This document shows positions 44,082-52,197 of a stretch of 64,000 nt of DNA, one piece after another. Under the pieces are notes generated by a model. That model was not told where the DNA came from. It was given only the letters and a program-made list of their open reading frames with translations, and did not search any database. Within the stretch, counting starts at the first letter, position 1, and every line of letters starts with the position of its first letter. A program made the position numbers and the translations under genes. The DNA comes from Chryseobacterium sp. Tr-659 (GTDB taxonomy: Bacteria > Bacteroidota > Bacteroidia > Flavobacteriales > Weeksellaceae): the NCBI RefSeq assembly GCF_011752975.1, contig NZ_VWWP01000010.1, positions 62,001 through 126,000 of the forward strand. Direction: 5' to 3'.

Positions 44082-44654
44082 ATGGATACTTTCAAAGCAC
44101 ATTTAAATAAATTTATTACGGTAACAGATGAGGAATTTGCTTCCATTATCACTTTTTTCCAGGTAAAGGATGTAAAGAAGAAACAGAATCTGATGGTTGA
44201 CGGAGAGATTTGTAGAAACCTTTATTTTGTAGTGAAAGGTTGTCTTAGAAAGTTTTTTGTGAATGAGAAAGGAGTAGAATCTACCACCCAGTTCGCCATT
44301 GAAAACTGGTGGATCACTGATACATTTGCTTATGAAAGACAGCTGCAGTCAGATTTTAATATACAGGCTGTAGAACATTCAACCATTTTGGTAATTGATT
44401 TTAAAACCCAGGAGCTGCTTTTTGAAAAACATCCGAAAATGGAGCGTTATTTCAGAATTGTTTACCAGCGTGCATATGCCGCTTCAGAGAGAAAGATCCG
44501 TTACTTATATGAATATTCAAGAGAAGAGTTGTATGTACATTTCAGTACGCTGTATCCTTGGTTCATTCAACGGATTCCTCAATATCTTGTAGCCTCTTTT
44601 CTGGGATTTACTCCGGAATATTTAAGCGAAATTAAAGCAAAATTACGTTCTTAA
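44082..44654 (+). CDS. Crp/Fnr-family transcriptional regulator
   Basis: A 190-residue regulator. Residues ~10-120 form the cyclic-nucleotide-binding-type beta-roll (KKKQNLMVDGEICRNLYFVVKGCLRKFFVNEKGVESTTQFAIENWWITD). The C-terminal part ends in the helix-turn-helix IPQYLVASFLGFTPEYLSEIKAKL. No iron-sulfur cysteine set is seen, so it is not an oxygen-sensing Fnr. The following DoxX and AhpD-like genes may be targets. Confidence 0.88.
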   Translation: MDTFKAHLNKFITVTDEEFASIITFFQVKDVKKKQNLMVDGEICRNLYFVVKGCLRKFFVNEKGVESTTQFAIENWWITDTFAYERQLQSDFNIQAVEHSTILVIDFKTQELLFEKHPKMERYFRIVYQRAYAASERKIRYLYEYSREELYVHFSTLYPWFIQRIPQYLVASFLGFTPEYLSEIKAKLRS

Positions 44655-44696
44655 ACCAGTTTAAGTTTTTTATGGATTGAAAACCGGAAATTTGTC

Positions 44697-45146
44697 ATGT
44701 ATTTAAAAGCCAGTACAATGACAGATCAACAACCTCAGTTTCCTCAGTTATTTTTAAGACTTGCTATTTCAGTGACTATGCTTTCTGCTGTTGCAGACCG
44801 GTTTGGTTTCTGGGGTGAAAATGCGGCATGGGGAAATATGGCCAACTTTTCGGCCTATACAAGAAAACTAACCTTTTTCCTCCCAGAGGTGCTGAGTACA
44901 TGCTCTGCATATGCTGCAACTTTTTTCGAAATTCTTTTTCCGTTGATGCTGATTCTGGGATTTAAAACCAGAATTGCCGCCTATGGAAGCAGTCTTTTAT
45001 TGCTGATTTTTGCCATTTCAATGGCCATTGCGCTGGGACCTAAAGCCCCTTTAGATTATTCTGTTTGGGTAGGCAGCGCAGGAGCACTTTTATTGGCTGT
45101 TCAAAAACAATATTCTTTTAGTATAGATCAATCAACCCAAAAATAA
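44697..45146 (+). CDS. DoxX-family membrane protein
   Basis: A 149-residue inner-membrane protein with four helices. The DoxX signature is seen in LFLRLAISVTMLSAVADRFGFWG and FFEILFPLMLILGFKTRIAAYGSSLLLLIFAISM. Members of the family take part in redox homeostasis with quinones or thiols. A second in-frame ATG at 44718 is an alternative start. It is followed after 7 bp by an AhpD-like gene, so the two are one operon. Confidence 0.82.
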   Translation: MYLKASTMTDQQPQFPQLFLRLAISVTMLSAVADRFGFWGENAAWGNMANFSAYTRKLTFFLPEVLSTCSAYAATFFEILFPLMLILGFKTRIAAYGSSLLLLIFAISMAIALGPKAPLDYSVWVGSAGALLLAVQKQYSFSIDQSTQK

Positions 45147-45153
45147 TATAATA

Positions 45154-45597
45154 ATGAGCGCAAGATTAAATATTGCAACAACAGATTCAGCGGCTTACAA
45201 AGCGATGTTAGGATTGGAAGGCTACCTTCAGACGATTTCTTTAAATCACATTCAGAAAGAATTAATTAAAATCAGAGCTTCACAAATCAATAAATGTGCA
45301 TTTTGCCTTGATATGCATGCAAAAGACGCCTTAAAATATGGTGAAACTCCCCAAAGGATTTTTATTCTGGAGGGATGGAGAGAAGCAAAAGAGTTCTTTA
45401 CTGAAGAAGAACAGGTACTTTTGGCGATGACAGAAGAGATTACGTTGATCAGTGATAAAGGTTTAACGGATGAAACCTTTGAGAAAGCAAAACAGTTCTT
45501 TGATGATGCACAAATTGCACAAATCATCATGGCTATTGTAACCATTAATGCTTGGAACAGGATTGCGATAAGTACGCATCTCCCGATTGAAAAATAA
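45154..45597 (+). CDS. Carboxymuconolactone decarboxylase / AhpD-like protein
   Basis: A 147-residue protein with the AhpD core RASQINKCAFCLDMHAKDALKYGE: the CxxC pair plus a His four residues later, as in alkylhydroperoxidase-like proteins. The length fits small CMD-domain proteins that use the thiol pair against peroxides. It shares an operon with DoxX and probably removes organic peroxides; the electron donor is unknown. Confidence 0.87.
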   Translation: MSARLNIATTDSAAYKAMLGLEGYLQTISLNHIQKELIKIRASQINKCAFCLDMHAKDALKYGETPQRIFILEGWREAKEFFTEEEQVLLAMTEEITLISDKGLTDETFEKAKQFFDDAQIAQIIMAIVTINAWNRIAISTHLPIEK

Positions 45598-45601
45598 TTT
45601 A

Positions 45602-45767
45602 GAGAGGGAGAAGGGAAAGGGAAGAGGGGAGCTGGAAGCGAGAAGTGCTATTAGGCTATAAATAACTGACAGCCATTTTATTTGAATTAATTACTATTAT
45701 GTAAACGAATATAGCTTCAGCTGTTATCCGAACCATAATAACTTCCATCTTCCTTCTTCACTTTCCC
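45602..45767. repeat. Purine-rich/pyrimidine-rich inverted element
   Basis: A G/A-rich tract at 45602-45645 (GGGAAAGGGAAGAGGGGAGC, then TGGAAG) faces a complementary C/T-rich tract at 45742-45767 (CTTCCATCTTCC, TTCTTCACTTTCCC). Pairing is imperfect. No gene is seen between. It resembles the element at 49978-50098 in its GGAAG/CTTCC words. Confidence 0.45.
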
Positions 45768-45773
45768 AGTTTC

Positions 45774-46760
45774 TTACCCTATTTCGTCTAATGCAGAGTT
45801 GATCAAATTCAGTTCCGTTTCAGATAAATCAATAGACATCGCTTTTGCATTTTCAATTGCCTGCTGAGCATTTCTTGCTCCGGCTAAAACCACTGTGATG
45901 GCAGGTTGAAGTGCCGTCCATCGAAGTACCAGCTGAGACAGGCTGCTTCCTTTTTCCTGAGCTATCGGTTCTATTTTTTCAAGGAAATTTTTTACCTTAT
46001 TGAAATCAAATTGTGAAAAATAACCATTTCTGTGATCACTGTCCTTCAGTTTATTTTCTTTGAAATATTTACCGGTTAAGAGACCTCTTTCCATAGGGCT
46101 GTAAACGATAATTCCTGAATTGTTTTCCAGAGAATAAGGGACAAGATCTTTTTCAATAGTACGGTTCAGCATACTGTAAGAAACCTGATTGCTGGCTAAT
46201 GGCAACGTTTTATGAGCTTCTTCCATTTGTGTTACGCTGTAATTACTTACTCCTGCAGCACGTATTTTTCCCTGTTGTATCAGTAATTCCATGGCTTCCA
46301 TGGTTTCGCTGATAGGTGTAGTGGCATCTGGCCAGTGAAGCTGCAAAAGGTCGATATAATCTGTTCCCAGCCTTTGTAAGCTTTCTTCCACTTCTTTGAT
46401 GATATTTTCTTTTGAGGCGAATTTATATACCGGAATTGTTTTACCTTCATCATTCGCATCAAAGAAGAATTCTCCTTTTCCATGGTTGCTGCCGTCCCAT
46501 ACCAACCCGAATTTCGTCAGTAATTGAATTTTCGAGCGGTCTTTTCCCTTAATAGCTTCCCCGATCATTTCCTCACTCAGACCGAAACCATAGAACGGTG
46601 CCGTATCGATAGAGGTTACCCCATGATCCAATGAGGCATGAATAGAATTGATGGAGTCTTGTTTTTCATTTCCACCCCACATATTTCCACCGATGGCGAA
46701 AGCTCCGTGTGTGATTACGGACAGCTCGAGATCGGTGTTCCCTAATTTTCTATATTCCAT
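45774..46760 (-). CDS. Aldo/keto reductase
   Basis: A 328-residue NADPH-dependent reductase. The catalytic tetrad is visible: Asp in SIDTAPFYG, Tyr in the same motif, Lys in LLTKFGL and His in LLQLHWPD. The cofactor segment near the C-terminus (AITVVLAGARNAQQAIENAKA) is normal. It belongs to the pyridoxal-reductase or perakine-type AKR groups. It is the last gene of a - strand run with the YgiN- and MdaB-like genes. Confidence 0.92.
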   Translation of the reverse strand: MEYRKLGNTDLELSVITHGAFAIGGNMWGGNEKQDSINSIHASLDHGVTSIDTAPFYGFGLSEEMIGEAIKGKDRSKIQLLTKFGLVWDGSNHGKGEFFFDANDEGKTIPVYKFASKENIIKEVEESLQRLGTDYIDLLQLHWPDATTPISETMEAMELLIQQGKIRAAGVSNYSVTQMEEAHKTLPLASNQVSYSMLNRTIEKDLVPYSLENNSGIIVYSPMERGLLTGKYFKENKLKDSDHRNGYFSQFDFNKVKNFLEKIEPIAQEKGSSLSQLVLRWTALQPAITVVLAGARNAQQAIENAKAMSIDLSETELNLINSALDEIG

Positions 46761-46796
46761 TTTTATTTATCTTAATATTGCTGTTAATTTTCGTTT

Positions 46797-47084
46797 TTAA
46801 ATAATAGAAGTAGTATATATCTGAGGAATTTCCTGAAGTTTTTCTTCAATCAAAGCTCCGAATGCCTTAATGTAGGGCTGTTGATTGTGTAGAGTGAGCC
46901 CTGCTTCATTTTTCCATATCTCATAAAACACGAATTGGTTTTTATCTTCAATTCCCTGATGAAGATTGTAAAGTTCACAGGCTTCTTCTTTTCTGGTTTC
47001 TTTTACCATATTCTGAAGAACTTTCAGTACTTCTGCCTGATGTTCTTCTTTTGCTTTAATAATTGCTGTAAGGTGGATTTTCAT
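46797..47084 (-). CDS. Antibiotic biosynthesis monooxygenase-fold protein, YgiN-like quinol monooxygenase
   Basis: A 95-residue ABM-fold protein, starting MKIHLTAIIKAKEEHQAEVLKVLQNMVKETRKEEACELYNLHQG, then QFVFYEIWKNEAGLTLHNQQPYIKAF, the family pattern seen in E. coli YgiN. YgiN works with quinone reductase MdaB. Here its ATG overlaps the stop of an MdaB-like gene by 1 bp, which supports the same pairing. Confidence 0.86.
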   Translation of the reverse strand: MKIHLTAIIKAKEEHQAEVLKVLQNMVKETRKEEACELYNLHQGIEDKNQFVFYEIWKNEAGLTLHNQQPYIKAFGALIEEKLQEIPQIYTTSII

Positions 47085-47698
47085 TATACTAATTCCGGTT
47101 TTAATTCTTTTTCAAATACATTTCTCACGTGTTCTCTGTAGCGTTTCATATCCCGTTCCACATTTGCATTCTTTTCCACATCATGAAAGTGAAAACTTTC
47201 CATTTTTTCAAGAGAAACGAAAGCATTCATTCTATGGAACCCAAATAATGCTCCATCATCTACACTAGTTTCATTGAAGAATTCTCCGGGCAGGGTGAAG
47301 GCTGTTGACGGAGCATTCCAGCTTGTGGTGAGCATATACTTTCTTCCGCCGAGCATTCCTCCCGTACCATAATTGATCTCCGGATTCTCAGCGCTTCTTC
47401 CATCACTCATATAAATTCCTTTTGCATGACCGGCTGTAAAAACTTCATCAATATATTTTTTCAGGCCGTTCGGAAGCTGAAACCACCAGATCGGGGTATG
47501 ATAAATGATATAGTCGGCCCATACAAATTTCTGAACTTCTTCATTTTTATCATAATGCTCACTGACATTGGTTATTTTTATTTCTACATTTTCAAACTCC
47601 TTAAGAACCTGTAATGTATTTTCTGCAATTGTCTGATTATATTTTCCTCCGGAATGTCCAAAGTTTTGTCCACCGTTGATGATTAATACTTTTTTCAT
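47084..47698 (-). CDS. NAD(P)H:quinone oxidoreductase, MdaB-like
   Basis: A 204-residue flavodoxin-like reductase. It starts VLIINGGQNFGHSGGKYNQT and contains YIIYHTPIWWFQLPNGLKKYIDEVFTAGHAKGIYMSDGRS, which follows the E. coli MdaB pattern for FAD and quinone binding. It reduces quinones by two electrons, avoiding semiquinones. It leads an operon with the YgiN-like and aldo/keto reductase genes. A -7 box lies 30 bp upstream at 47729-47736. Confidence 0.9.
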   Translation of the reverse strand: MKKVLIINGGQNFGHSGGKYNQTIAENTLQVLKEFENVEIKITNVSEHYDKNEEVQKFVWADYIIYHTPIWWFQLPNGLKKYIDEVFTAGHAKGIYMSDGRSAENPEINYGTGGMLGGRKYMLTTSWNAPSTAFTLPGEFFNETSVDDGALFGFHRMNAFVSLEKMESFHFHDVEKNANVERDMKRYREHVRNVFEKELKPELV

Positions 47699-47728
47699 TT
47701 TTTTTATGATTGTTTAAATTTTACTCTG

Positions 47729-47736
47729 CAAAGTTA
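47729..47736 (-). promoter_or_regulatory. Candidate -7 box of the quinone-reductase operon
   Basis: On the - strand this reads TAACTTTG followed by CAG, 30 bp upstream of the MdaB-like ATG. No standard -33 box was found. Confidence 0.5.
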
Positions 47737-47923
47737 GGACGGAGTTTTGTATAATAAAAATAATATAAATTATAGTAAAGTATCATTAAAATTATAGTTT
47801 ATATGATTTTACATTTTGAATTTAGAGCTATTCAAATCAGTAACTAATTCTTCAAAATTGACTATTTTCCTCTTTATGGTAAAATGTCATCTTATATCTG
47901 AACCGAAATTCCCTTCCGTCATG

Positions 47924-47931
47924 TACATTTG
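47924..47931 (+). promoter_or_regulatory. Candidate -7 box of the metallophosphoesterase gene
   Basis: TACATTTG, 19 bp upstream of the ATG at 47951. AAGGA between the two is a fair ribosome binding site. Confidence 0.5.
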
Positions 47932-47950
47932 TTTAACAAATTGAAGGACA

Positions 47951-48706
47951 ATGATACAGATTGCAGTTTTTAGTGATGTACACGGAAATCTTCCTGCACT
48001 GGAAGTCGTGCTGAATGATATTGAACAAAGAGGAATTCATCAGAAATTCTGTCTGGGAGATCTGGTTGATTTTGCACCTTGGGGAAATGAGGTGATAGAA
48101 AAAATCAGAAGTATGAATATTCCTTGTTTAATGGGGAATCATGATGAAAGAATTGCTTTTGATATTCCTGTAACTCCTTTAAGCAAACATTCTGAAGAAG
48201 AAACAAAAGCCAGATATATTGCTATTGATCATTCCAAAAGGCATATCTCTTTAGAAAACAAAAAGTTTTTATCCGAATTGCCTTTTCATTTAAAATTAAA
48301 CTATAAAATAAAGAATAAGTATTGGAATATTCAGTTGGTTCACTCCAGTCTTGAAAGCAATGATACCTATTTATATGAATCCGAAAATAATGAAGTTTTC
48401 ACAGGCATGCTCAAAAAATCAGGAGCTGATGTCGTAGTGATGGGACATACGCATTTATCATTTAAAAAACAGTTTGAAAATAAGAAATGGGCAATTAATT
48501 GCGGATCTGTTGGCCGTTCGAAAGAGGAAAACAGGCTGGCTTCTTATCTTATTCTGACTTTTGATGAAGAAAAGATCACACCTGAAATTATACAATTGAG
48601 CTATCCGCTTGAAGAAACAATCCGTGGCATAGAGGAAAGTGAGATTCCTGATTATTATTCCCGTTTTTTGAAAAATGAAATAATAAACAATGAAGTACTC
48701 TCATAA
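47951..48706 (+). CDS. Metallophosphoesterase (calcineurin-like, YfcE/MJ0936-type)
   Basis: A 251-residue phosphoesterase. Metal-binding motifs are all present: FSDVHGN (D-x-H), GDLVDF (GDxxD), MGNHDE (GNHD/E), and VVMGHTHLSF (GHTH). INCGSVGRSKEE near the C-terminus is typical of this subfamily. It is cytosolic and probably hydrolyses a phosphodiester or nucleotide; the substrate cannot be read. It is transcribed away from the quinone-reductase operon. Confidence 0.92.
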   Translation: MIQIAVFSDVHGNLPALEVVLNDIEQRGIHQKFCLGDLVDFAPWGNEVIEKIRSMNIPCLMGNHDERIAFDIPVTPLSKHSEEETKARYIAIDHSKRHISLENKKFLSELPFHLKLNYKIKNKYWNIQLVHSSLESNDTYLYESENNEVFTGMLKKSGADVVVMGHTHLSFKKQFENKKWAINCGSVGRSKEENRLASYLILTFDEEKITPEIIQLSYPLEETIRGIEESEIPDYYSRFLKNEIINNEVLS

Positions 48707-49007
48707 TTACTATTATAATTTGAAACTTTTATGATTGAATAAACTGTGTTTTTTGTTTTTCATAGACAATTAATTTAAGATTTTCTTTTTCTTCTTCATT
48801 TTTAAAATATACAAATTATATATTTTTTATTTGTATGATTTTGATTATGAATTGTTTGTGTTTATTCGAACTTTCGTATGTAAGTATTCGAACTCATTTT
48901 ATTATTGAAATCAGTTCGAATACTTTTATTGAGACTTTTTTGAAGATTCTCTGAAGGATATTTGCAGCAGATTATTAAAATCAAAGTCAAATTAAAATTT
49001 AGAAATC
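48707..49007. other. Regulatory-looking gap with repeated TTCGAA sites
   Basis: A 301-bp AT-rich gap without gene. It holds a perfect 13-bp inverted repeat AAGTATTCGAACT (48882-48894) and its complement (48913-48925), 18 bp apart, plus a third ATTCGAACT copy at 48864-48872. These could be an operator for the hydrolase gene starting at 49008. A similar sequence overlaps the helicase promoter at 14499. Confidence 0.55.
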
Positions 49008-49943
49008 ATGAAAAAAGCAATTCTTTTTATTTTTTTACTATTATCAGTATTGGGTGTGGCACAATTACAAAAAGTGAAAATTGATACCCTTTTAACTCCT
49101 GAAATTGGCGGGATAAAACAAGCAATAGATATTAAAACAAGTGACTCCGGTAAGCCTGTACTTTTATTTTTATCAGGTGGTCCTGGAAGTTCAATGAGAA
49201 AAAATGCAGATTCTTTTACGAATATGTTAAAGGATCAATTTACCATTGTTCAATGGGATCAGAGAGATGCCGGAAAAACCCTTGAACTAAATCCTTCTCC
49301 CGTTCAGCCTTCAGTAGAGCTTATGGGAAAAGACACTTATCAGGTTATCAATTTCCTAAGGAAAGAATTAAAACAGGAAAAAATATATCTATTGGGAAGT
49401 TCTTGGGGAAATGCCTTAGGCTTTTACATTGTTAGAAATCATCCTGAACTTTTACATGCTTATTTTGCGGTAAATCCAGTTGTTAGCCAGTTGACGAGTG
49501 AGAAGGAGTTGCTTGCTGTTTTAAAAGATCATTTTAAAGAAAACCCTGTTGCCAGTAAAGAATTAGCAAGTGTACATATTCCTTTCACAGTTGACGAAGA
49601 CTTATTTTATTTAAGAAAATGGCTCTTTTATAAAGACGGGAAGCAGTATGTTACAGGTGACGATTTCAAGAAAGGTTTTCTTCAGTGGTCAAAAACATGG
49701 TCGCCTGCATGGAATGAAGTGATGAATATAGATCTGCCAAAGACCCTAAAGAAAGTGGAGTGTCCTATTTATTTTTTTGTGGGTAAAAACGACATTCAAA
49801 CTTCTACCAGAATTACAACTGAATACTTTCAAAAGGTAAAAGCCCCGAAGAAAGATCTGTTTTTATTTGAAAATTCAGGCCATCAGATTCATAAAGATGA
49901 GCCGCAAAAGTTTCAGGAGACAATCATTCAAATTGTGAAATAA
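49008..49943 (+). CDS. Alpha/beta hydrolase, exported, proline-iminopeptidase-like
   Basis: A 311-residue protein with an N-terminal signal (ILFIFLLLSVLGVAQ). LFLSGGPGSSMRKN provides the oxyanion region (GGPG is typical of prolyl iminopeptidase-like S33 enzymes), QWDQRDAGKT follows, GSSWGN is the nucleophile elbow, and acid/base lie in VGKNDIQTS and NSGHQIHKDEP. It may cleave N-terminal residues from peptides, but the family also includes other hydrolases. Confidence 0.82.
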   Translation: MKKAILFIFLLLSVLGVAQLQKVKIDTLLTPEIGGIKQAIDIKTSDSGKPVLLFLSGGPGSSMRKNADSFTNMLKDQFTIVQWDQRDAGKTLELNPSPVQPSVELMGKDTYQVINFLRKELKQEKIYLLGSSWGNALGFYIVRNHPELLHAYFAVNPVVSQLTSEKELLAVLKDHFKENPVASKELASVHIPFTVDEDLFYLRKWLFYKDGKQYVTGDDFKKGFLQWSKTWSPAWNEVMNIDLPKTLKKVECPIYFFVGKNDIQTSTRITTEYFQKVKAPKKDLFLFENSGHQIHKDEPQKFQETIIQIVK

Positions 49944-49977
49944 TGTGAGTTCAGTTCATCCAAATCAAGAGCGAGAG

Positions 49978-50098
49978 TCTGGAAACAGGAAGGTAATGCA
50001 TTGCAGTTGAGTAGATATTTTTGATTAAATAATTTAAAAACCCAATACAATCAGATTGTGATTGACATATAAAGATCATTTAACTTCCTGTTTCCAGA
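49978..50098. repeat. Intergenic inverted-repeat element
   Basis: Perfect 15-bp arms TCTGGAAACAGGAAG (49978-49992) and complement (50084-50098) around 91 bp of AT-rich DNA with no gene. The rest of the 281-bp gap up to 50224 holds a -7 box for the LysR gene. Confidence 0.6.
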
Positions 50099-50192
50099 TT
50101 CAAGCTTCCTGATGTTACCAAAATCATTTAAAATTAAAATAATAAATAAATGATATATTCAAAAAATATGTATTACTATTATAATTGTTTTG

Positions 50193-50200
50193 TAATTTTG
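50193..50200 (+). promoter_or_regulatory. Candidate -7 box of the LysR-type gene
   Basis: TAATTTTG, 24 bp upstream of the ATG at 50225, matching TAnnTTTG. No clear -33 box. Confidence 0.45.
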
Positions 50201-50224
50201 TATCATAATATTAATGAATAACAT

Positions 50225-51124
50225 ATGGTCAATTTAGAATGGTACAGAACTTTCAAAGCGATCTATAAAACAGGAACCTTAACCGGAGCGGCCGATGCTT
50301 TATTTATATCGCAGCCCGGAGTAAGCTTACATCTGAGTTCACTGGAAGCTTATGTAGGGTATAAACTTTTTGACAGAACAGGAAGGAAAATGATTCCTAC
50401 GGAAAGAGGAAAAGTATTATTCAATGCAGTTTCCGAGCCGCTTTCCAGATTGGAAGATGCAGAAAAAAACTTTCAGAAATCTACAGAGAAGCATACCCCT
50501 ACCATCAGTGTGGGAATGTGCTTTGAAACTTTTCAGACGACATTAGAACAATATGTTTCTACCTTACCCTTCAACCTGATCATCAGTTTCGGAGAGTATC
50601 CGGAAATGCTGGATCAGCTTGATAAAGGAATTCTTGATCTCATCATTACCCCAAAAAAAGGATCTTCACCTAATATTGAACATGAAGCATTTTCTTCTGA
50701 ACAGATTATTCTTGTAGGCGGAAAAGATGTAGATTCCGACAGCTTCGGAAAAGTGTTAAGAAAAAAAGATCCTGAACGGATCGAAGAATGGCTGAAGAAT
50801 GAAAAATGGTACGGAACCACCGGAGATATGGAACATCTTTTTCAATATTGGATACTGAACTTCGGGCATAAACCGGATTTTCGCCCTAATTATATTGTTC
50901 CCAATTTAAATTCCATTATCCGTTGTCTGAAAGGAGGAACGGGATTGGCGGTCGTACCGGATTTTCTATGCAAAAATGCCATTGAGAACGGAGAAATAAA
51001 GCTTATCTGGGAAGGAAAAAAGAAGCTTGAAAATACACTTTATTTCGGTTGCAGAAAGAAAACAAACTACCAGACCGAAATAGATCATATCAAAACCTTA
51101 TTCCGTAAGGTGATGAGTAAGTAA
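50225..51124 (+). CDS. LysR-family transcriptional regulator
   Basis: A 299-residue regulator. The N-terminal winged helix reads EWYRTFKAIYKTGTLTGAADALFISQPGVSLHLSSLEAYVGYKLFDRTGRKMIPTERG. The effector domain covers ~90-295. The inducer is unknown. Its end overlaps the convergent acetyltransferase gene by 27 bp. Possible targets are the hydrolase at 49008 or the aldo/keto reductase at 52198. Confidence 0.92.
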   Translation: MVNLEWYRTFKAIYKTGTLTGAADALFISQPGVSLHLSSLEAYVGYKLFDRTGRKMIPTERGKVLFNAVSEPLSRLEDAEKNFQKSTEKHTPTISVGMCFETFQTTLEQYVSTLPFNLIISFGEYPEMLDQLDKGILDLIITPKKGSSPNIEHEAFSSEQIILVGGKDVDSDSFGKVLRKKDPERIEEWLKNEKWYGTTGDMEHLFQYWILNFGHKPDFRPNYIVPNLNSIIRCLKGGTGLAVVPDFLCKNAIENGEIKLIWEGKKKLENTLYFGCRKKTNYQTEIDHIKTLFRKVMSK

Positions 51125-51565
51125 AATCATATCCCGCATCTGCAGTCCGTTTTCAAAAATTGGAGATGGATAATTTTTCAGGAAAAAATCTTTACGGATC
51201 CCTTTTTTAATGAATCCGTTTTTCTCATAAAACTGAATCTGCTGGAATCCTGTATCCGATGTTCCAACGGTGAGGGTTTTATAATGGTTATCTCTGGCAA
51301 TTTCTTTCGCTTTATCGATGAGAATACTTCCGATTCCTTTGCTTCTGTAAGGTTCAGCAACAGCAATGTTTTTAATCTCAAGCTCCGTATCTGTATTTTT
51401 GTATAAGGCCATAACAGCAATATTTTCAGCTCCGTTCCATAGAAGGTAAATATCGGAACTGAAAATATACTGATTAATAGCGTCTACGGTCTCATCTGCC
51501 AGCAAAAGCAGGTCATATGGAATTGCCGTTCCTGAATCTGTTTTATTAAAAGTAAATTGTTCCAT
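51098..51565 (-). CDS. GNAT-family N-acetyltransferase
   Basis: A 155-residue acetyltransferase. The acetyl-CoA loop is in EPYRSKGIGSILIDKAKEIA (RxxGxG form), followed by GTSDTGFQQIQFYEKNGF. It resembles YvbK/YhbS-type GNAT proteins. The stop overlaps the LysR gene on the other strand by 27 bp. The preceding GNAT gene lies directly upstream with no gap. Confidence 0.88.
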   Translation of the reverse strand: MEQFTFNKTDSGTAIPYDLLLLADETVDAINQYIFSSDIYLLWNGAENIAVMALYKNTDTELEIKNIAVAEPYRSKGIGSILIDKAKEIARDNHYKTLTVGTSDTGFQQIQFYEKNGFIKKGIRKDFFLKNYPSPIFENGLQMRDMILLTHHLTE

Positions 51566-52000
51566 TTACAGGCTCATATGAATAAGCGGATAATCCTTTC
51601 CCGATCCGTCTTTTTCTGATCTTCCTATAACTTTGAATCCCATTTTTTCATAAAACCCGATGGCCTGAGGATTCTGTTCATTTACATCTACTTTTGTAAG
51701 ACCTGTTTCCTCTTTCATAAACTGATATAACTTTTTCCCGTAGCCTTTCCCACGCATATCATTATGAATGAAAAGCATTTCCAGATTTCCTTCAGCCACT
51801 GAAGCGAAGCCCTGGGCTTCTCCATTTTCTGTAATTAAATAGACTTCCAGATTGGGAAGATAATCCCTGGGAATTACTTCTTTAAAATGATGAAAGTCTT
51901 CTTCCGAAAGAAAGTCGTGGGTCGCTTTTACAGCAGATTCCCAGATCTCCATGATTCTTGCATAATCCTCTGCTGCGGCAAGCCTGATTTGATGTGACAT
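51566..52000 (-). CDS. GNAT-family N-acetyltransferase
   Basis: About 144 residues. The acetyl-CoA site is HNDMRGKGYGKKLYQFM (RGKGYG) and NEQNPQAIGFYEKMGFKVIGRSEKD follows, as in YjaB-like acetyltransferases. The ATG at 52000 is preferred to a start 18 bp upstream. It is co-transcribed with the second GNAT gene, which begins right after its stop. Substrate unknown. Confidence 0.88.
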   Translation of the reverse strand: MSHQIRLAAAEDYARIMEIWESAVKATHDFLSEEDFHHFKEVIPRDYLPNLEVYLITENGEAQGFASVAEGNLEMLFIHNDMRGKGYGKKLYQFMKEETGLTKVDVNEQNPQAIGFYEKMGFKVIGRSEKDGSGKDYPLIHMSL

Positions 52001-52197
52001 GATTTTAAATTTGAACAAAAATAATGATTATAAGCCAGATTCCGGAAGTTTGAAACAATAGTTATGGTGTAAACCATCTGTGGGAGAAACTTATGATATT
52101 CAATCTCTAAAAAACAGTAAAATTGGTAGGCCATAATCCCGATTTTTTGTCGCAAATTTGTTTAATCACTTTATATTAAAAATTTAAAATAGAGATT

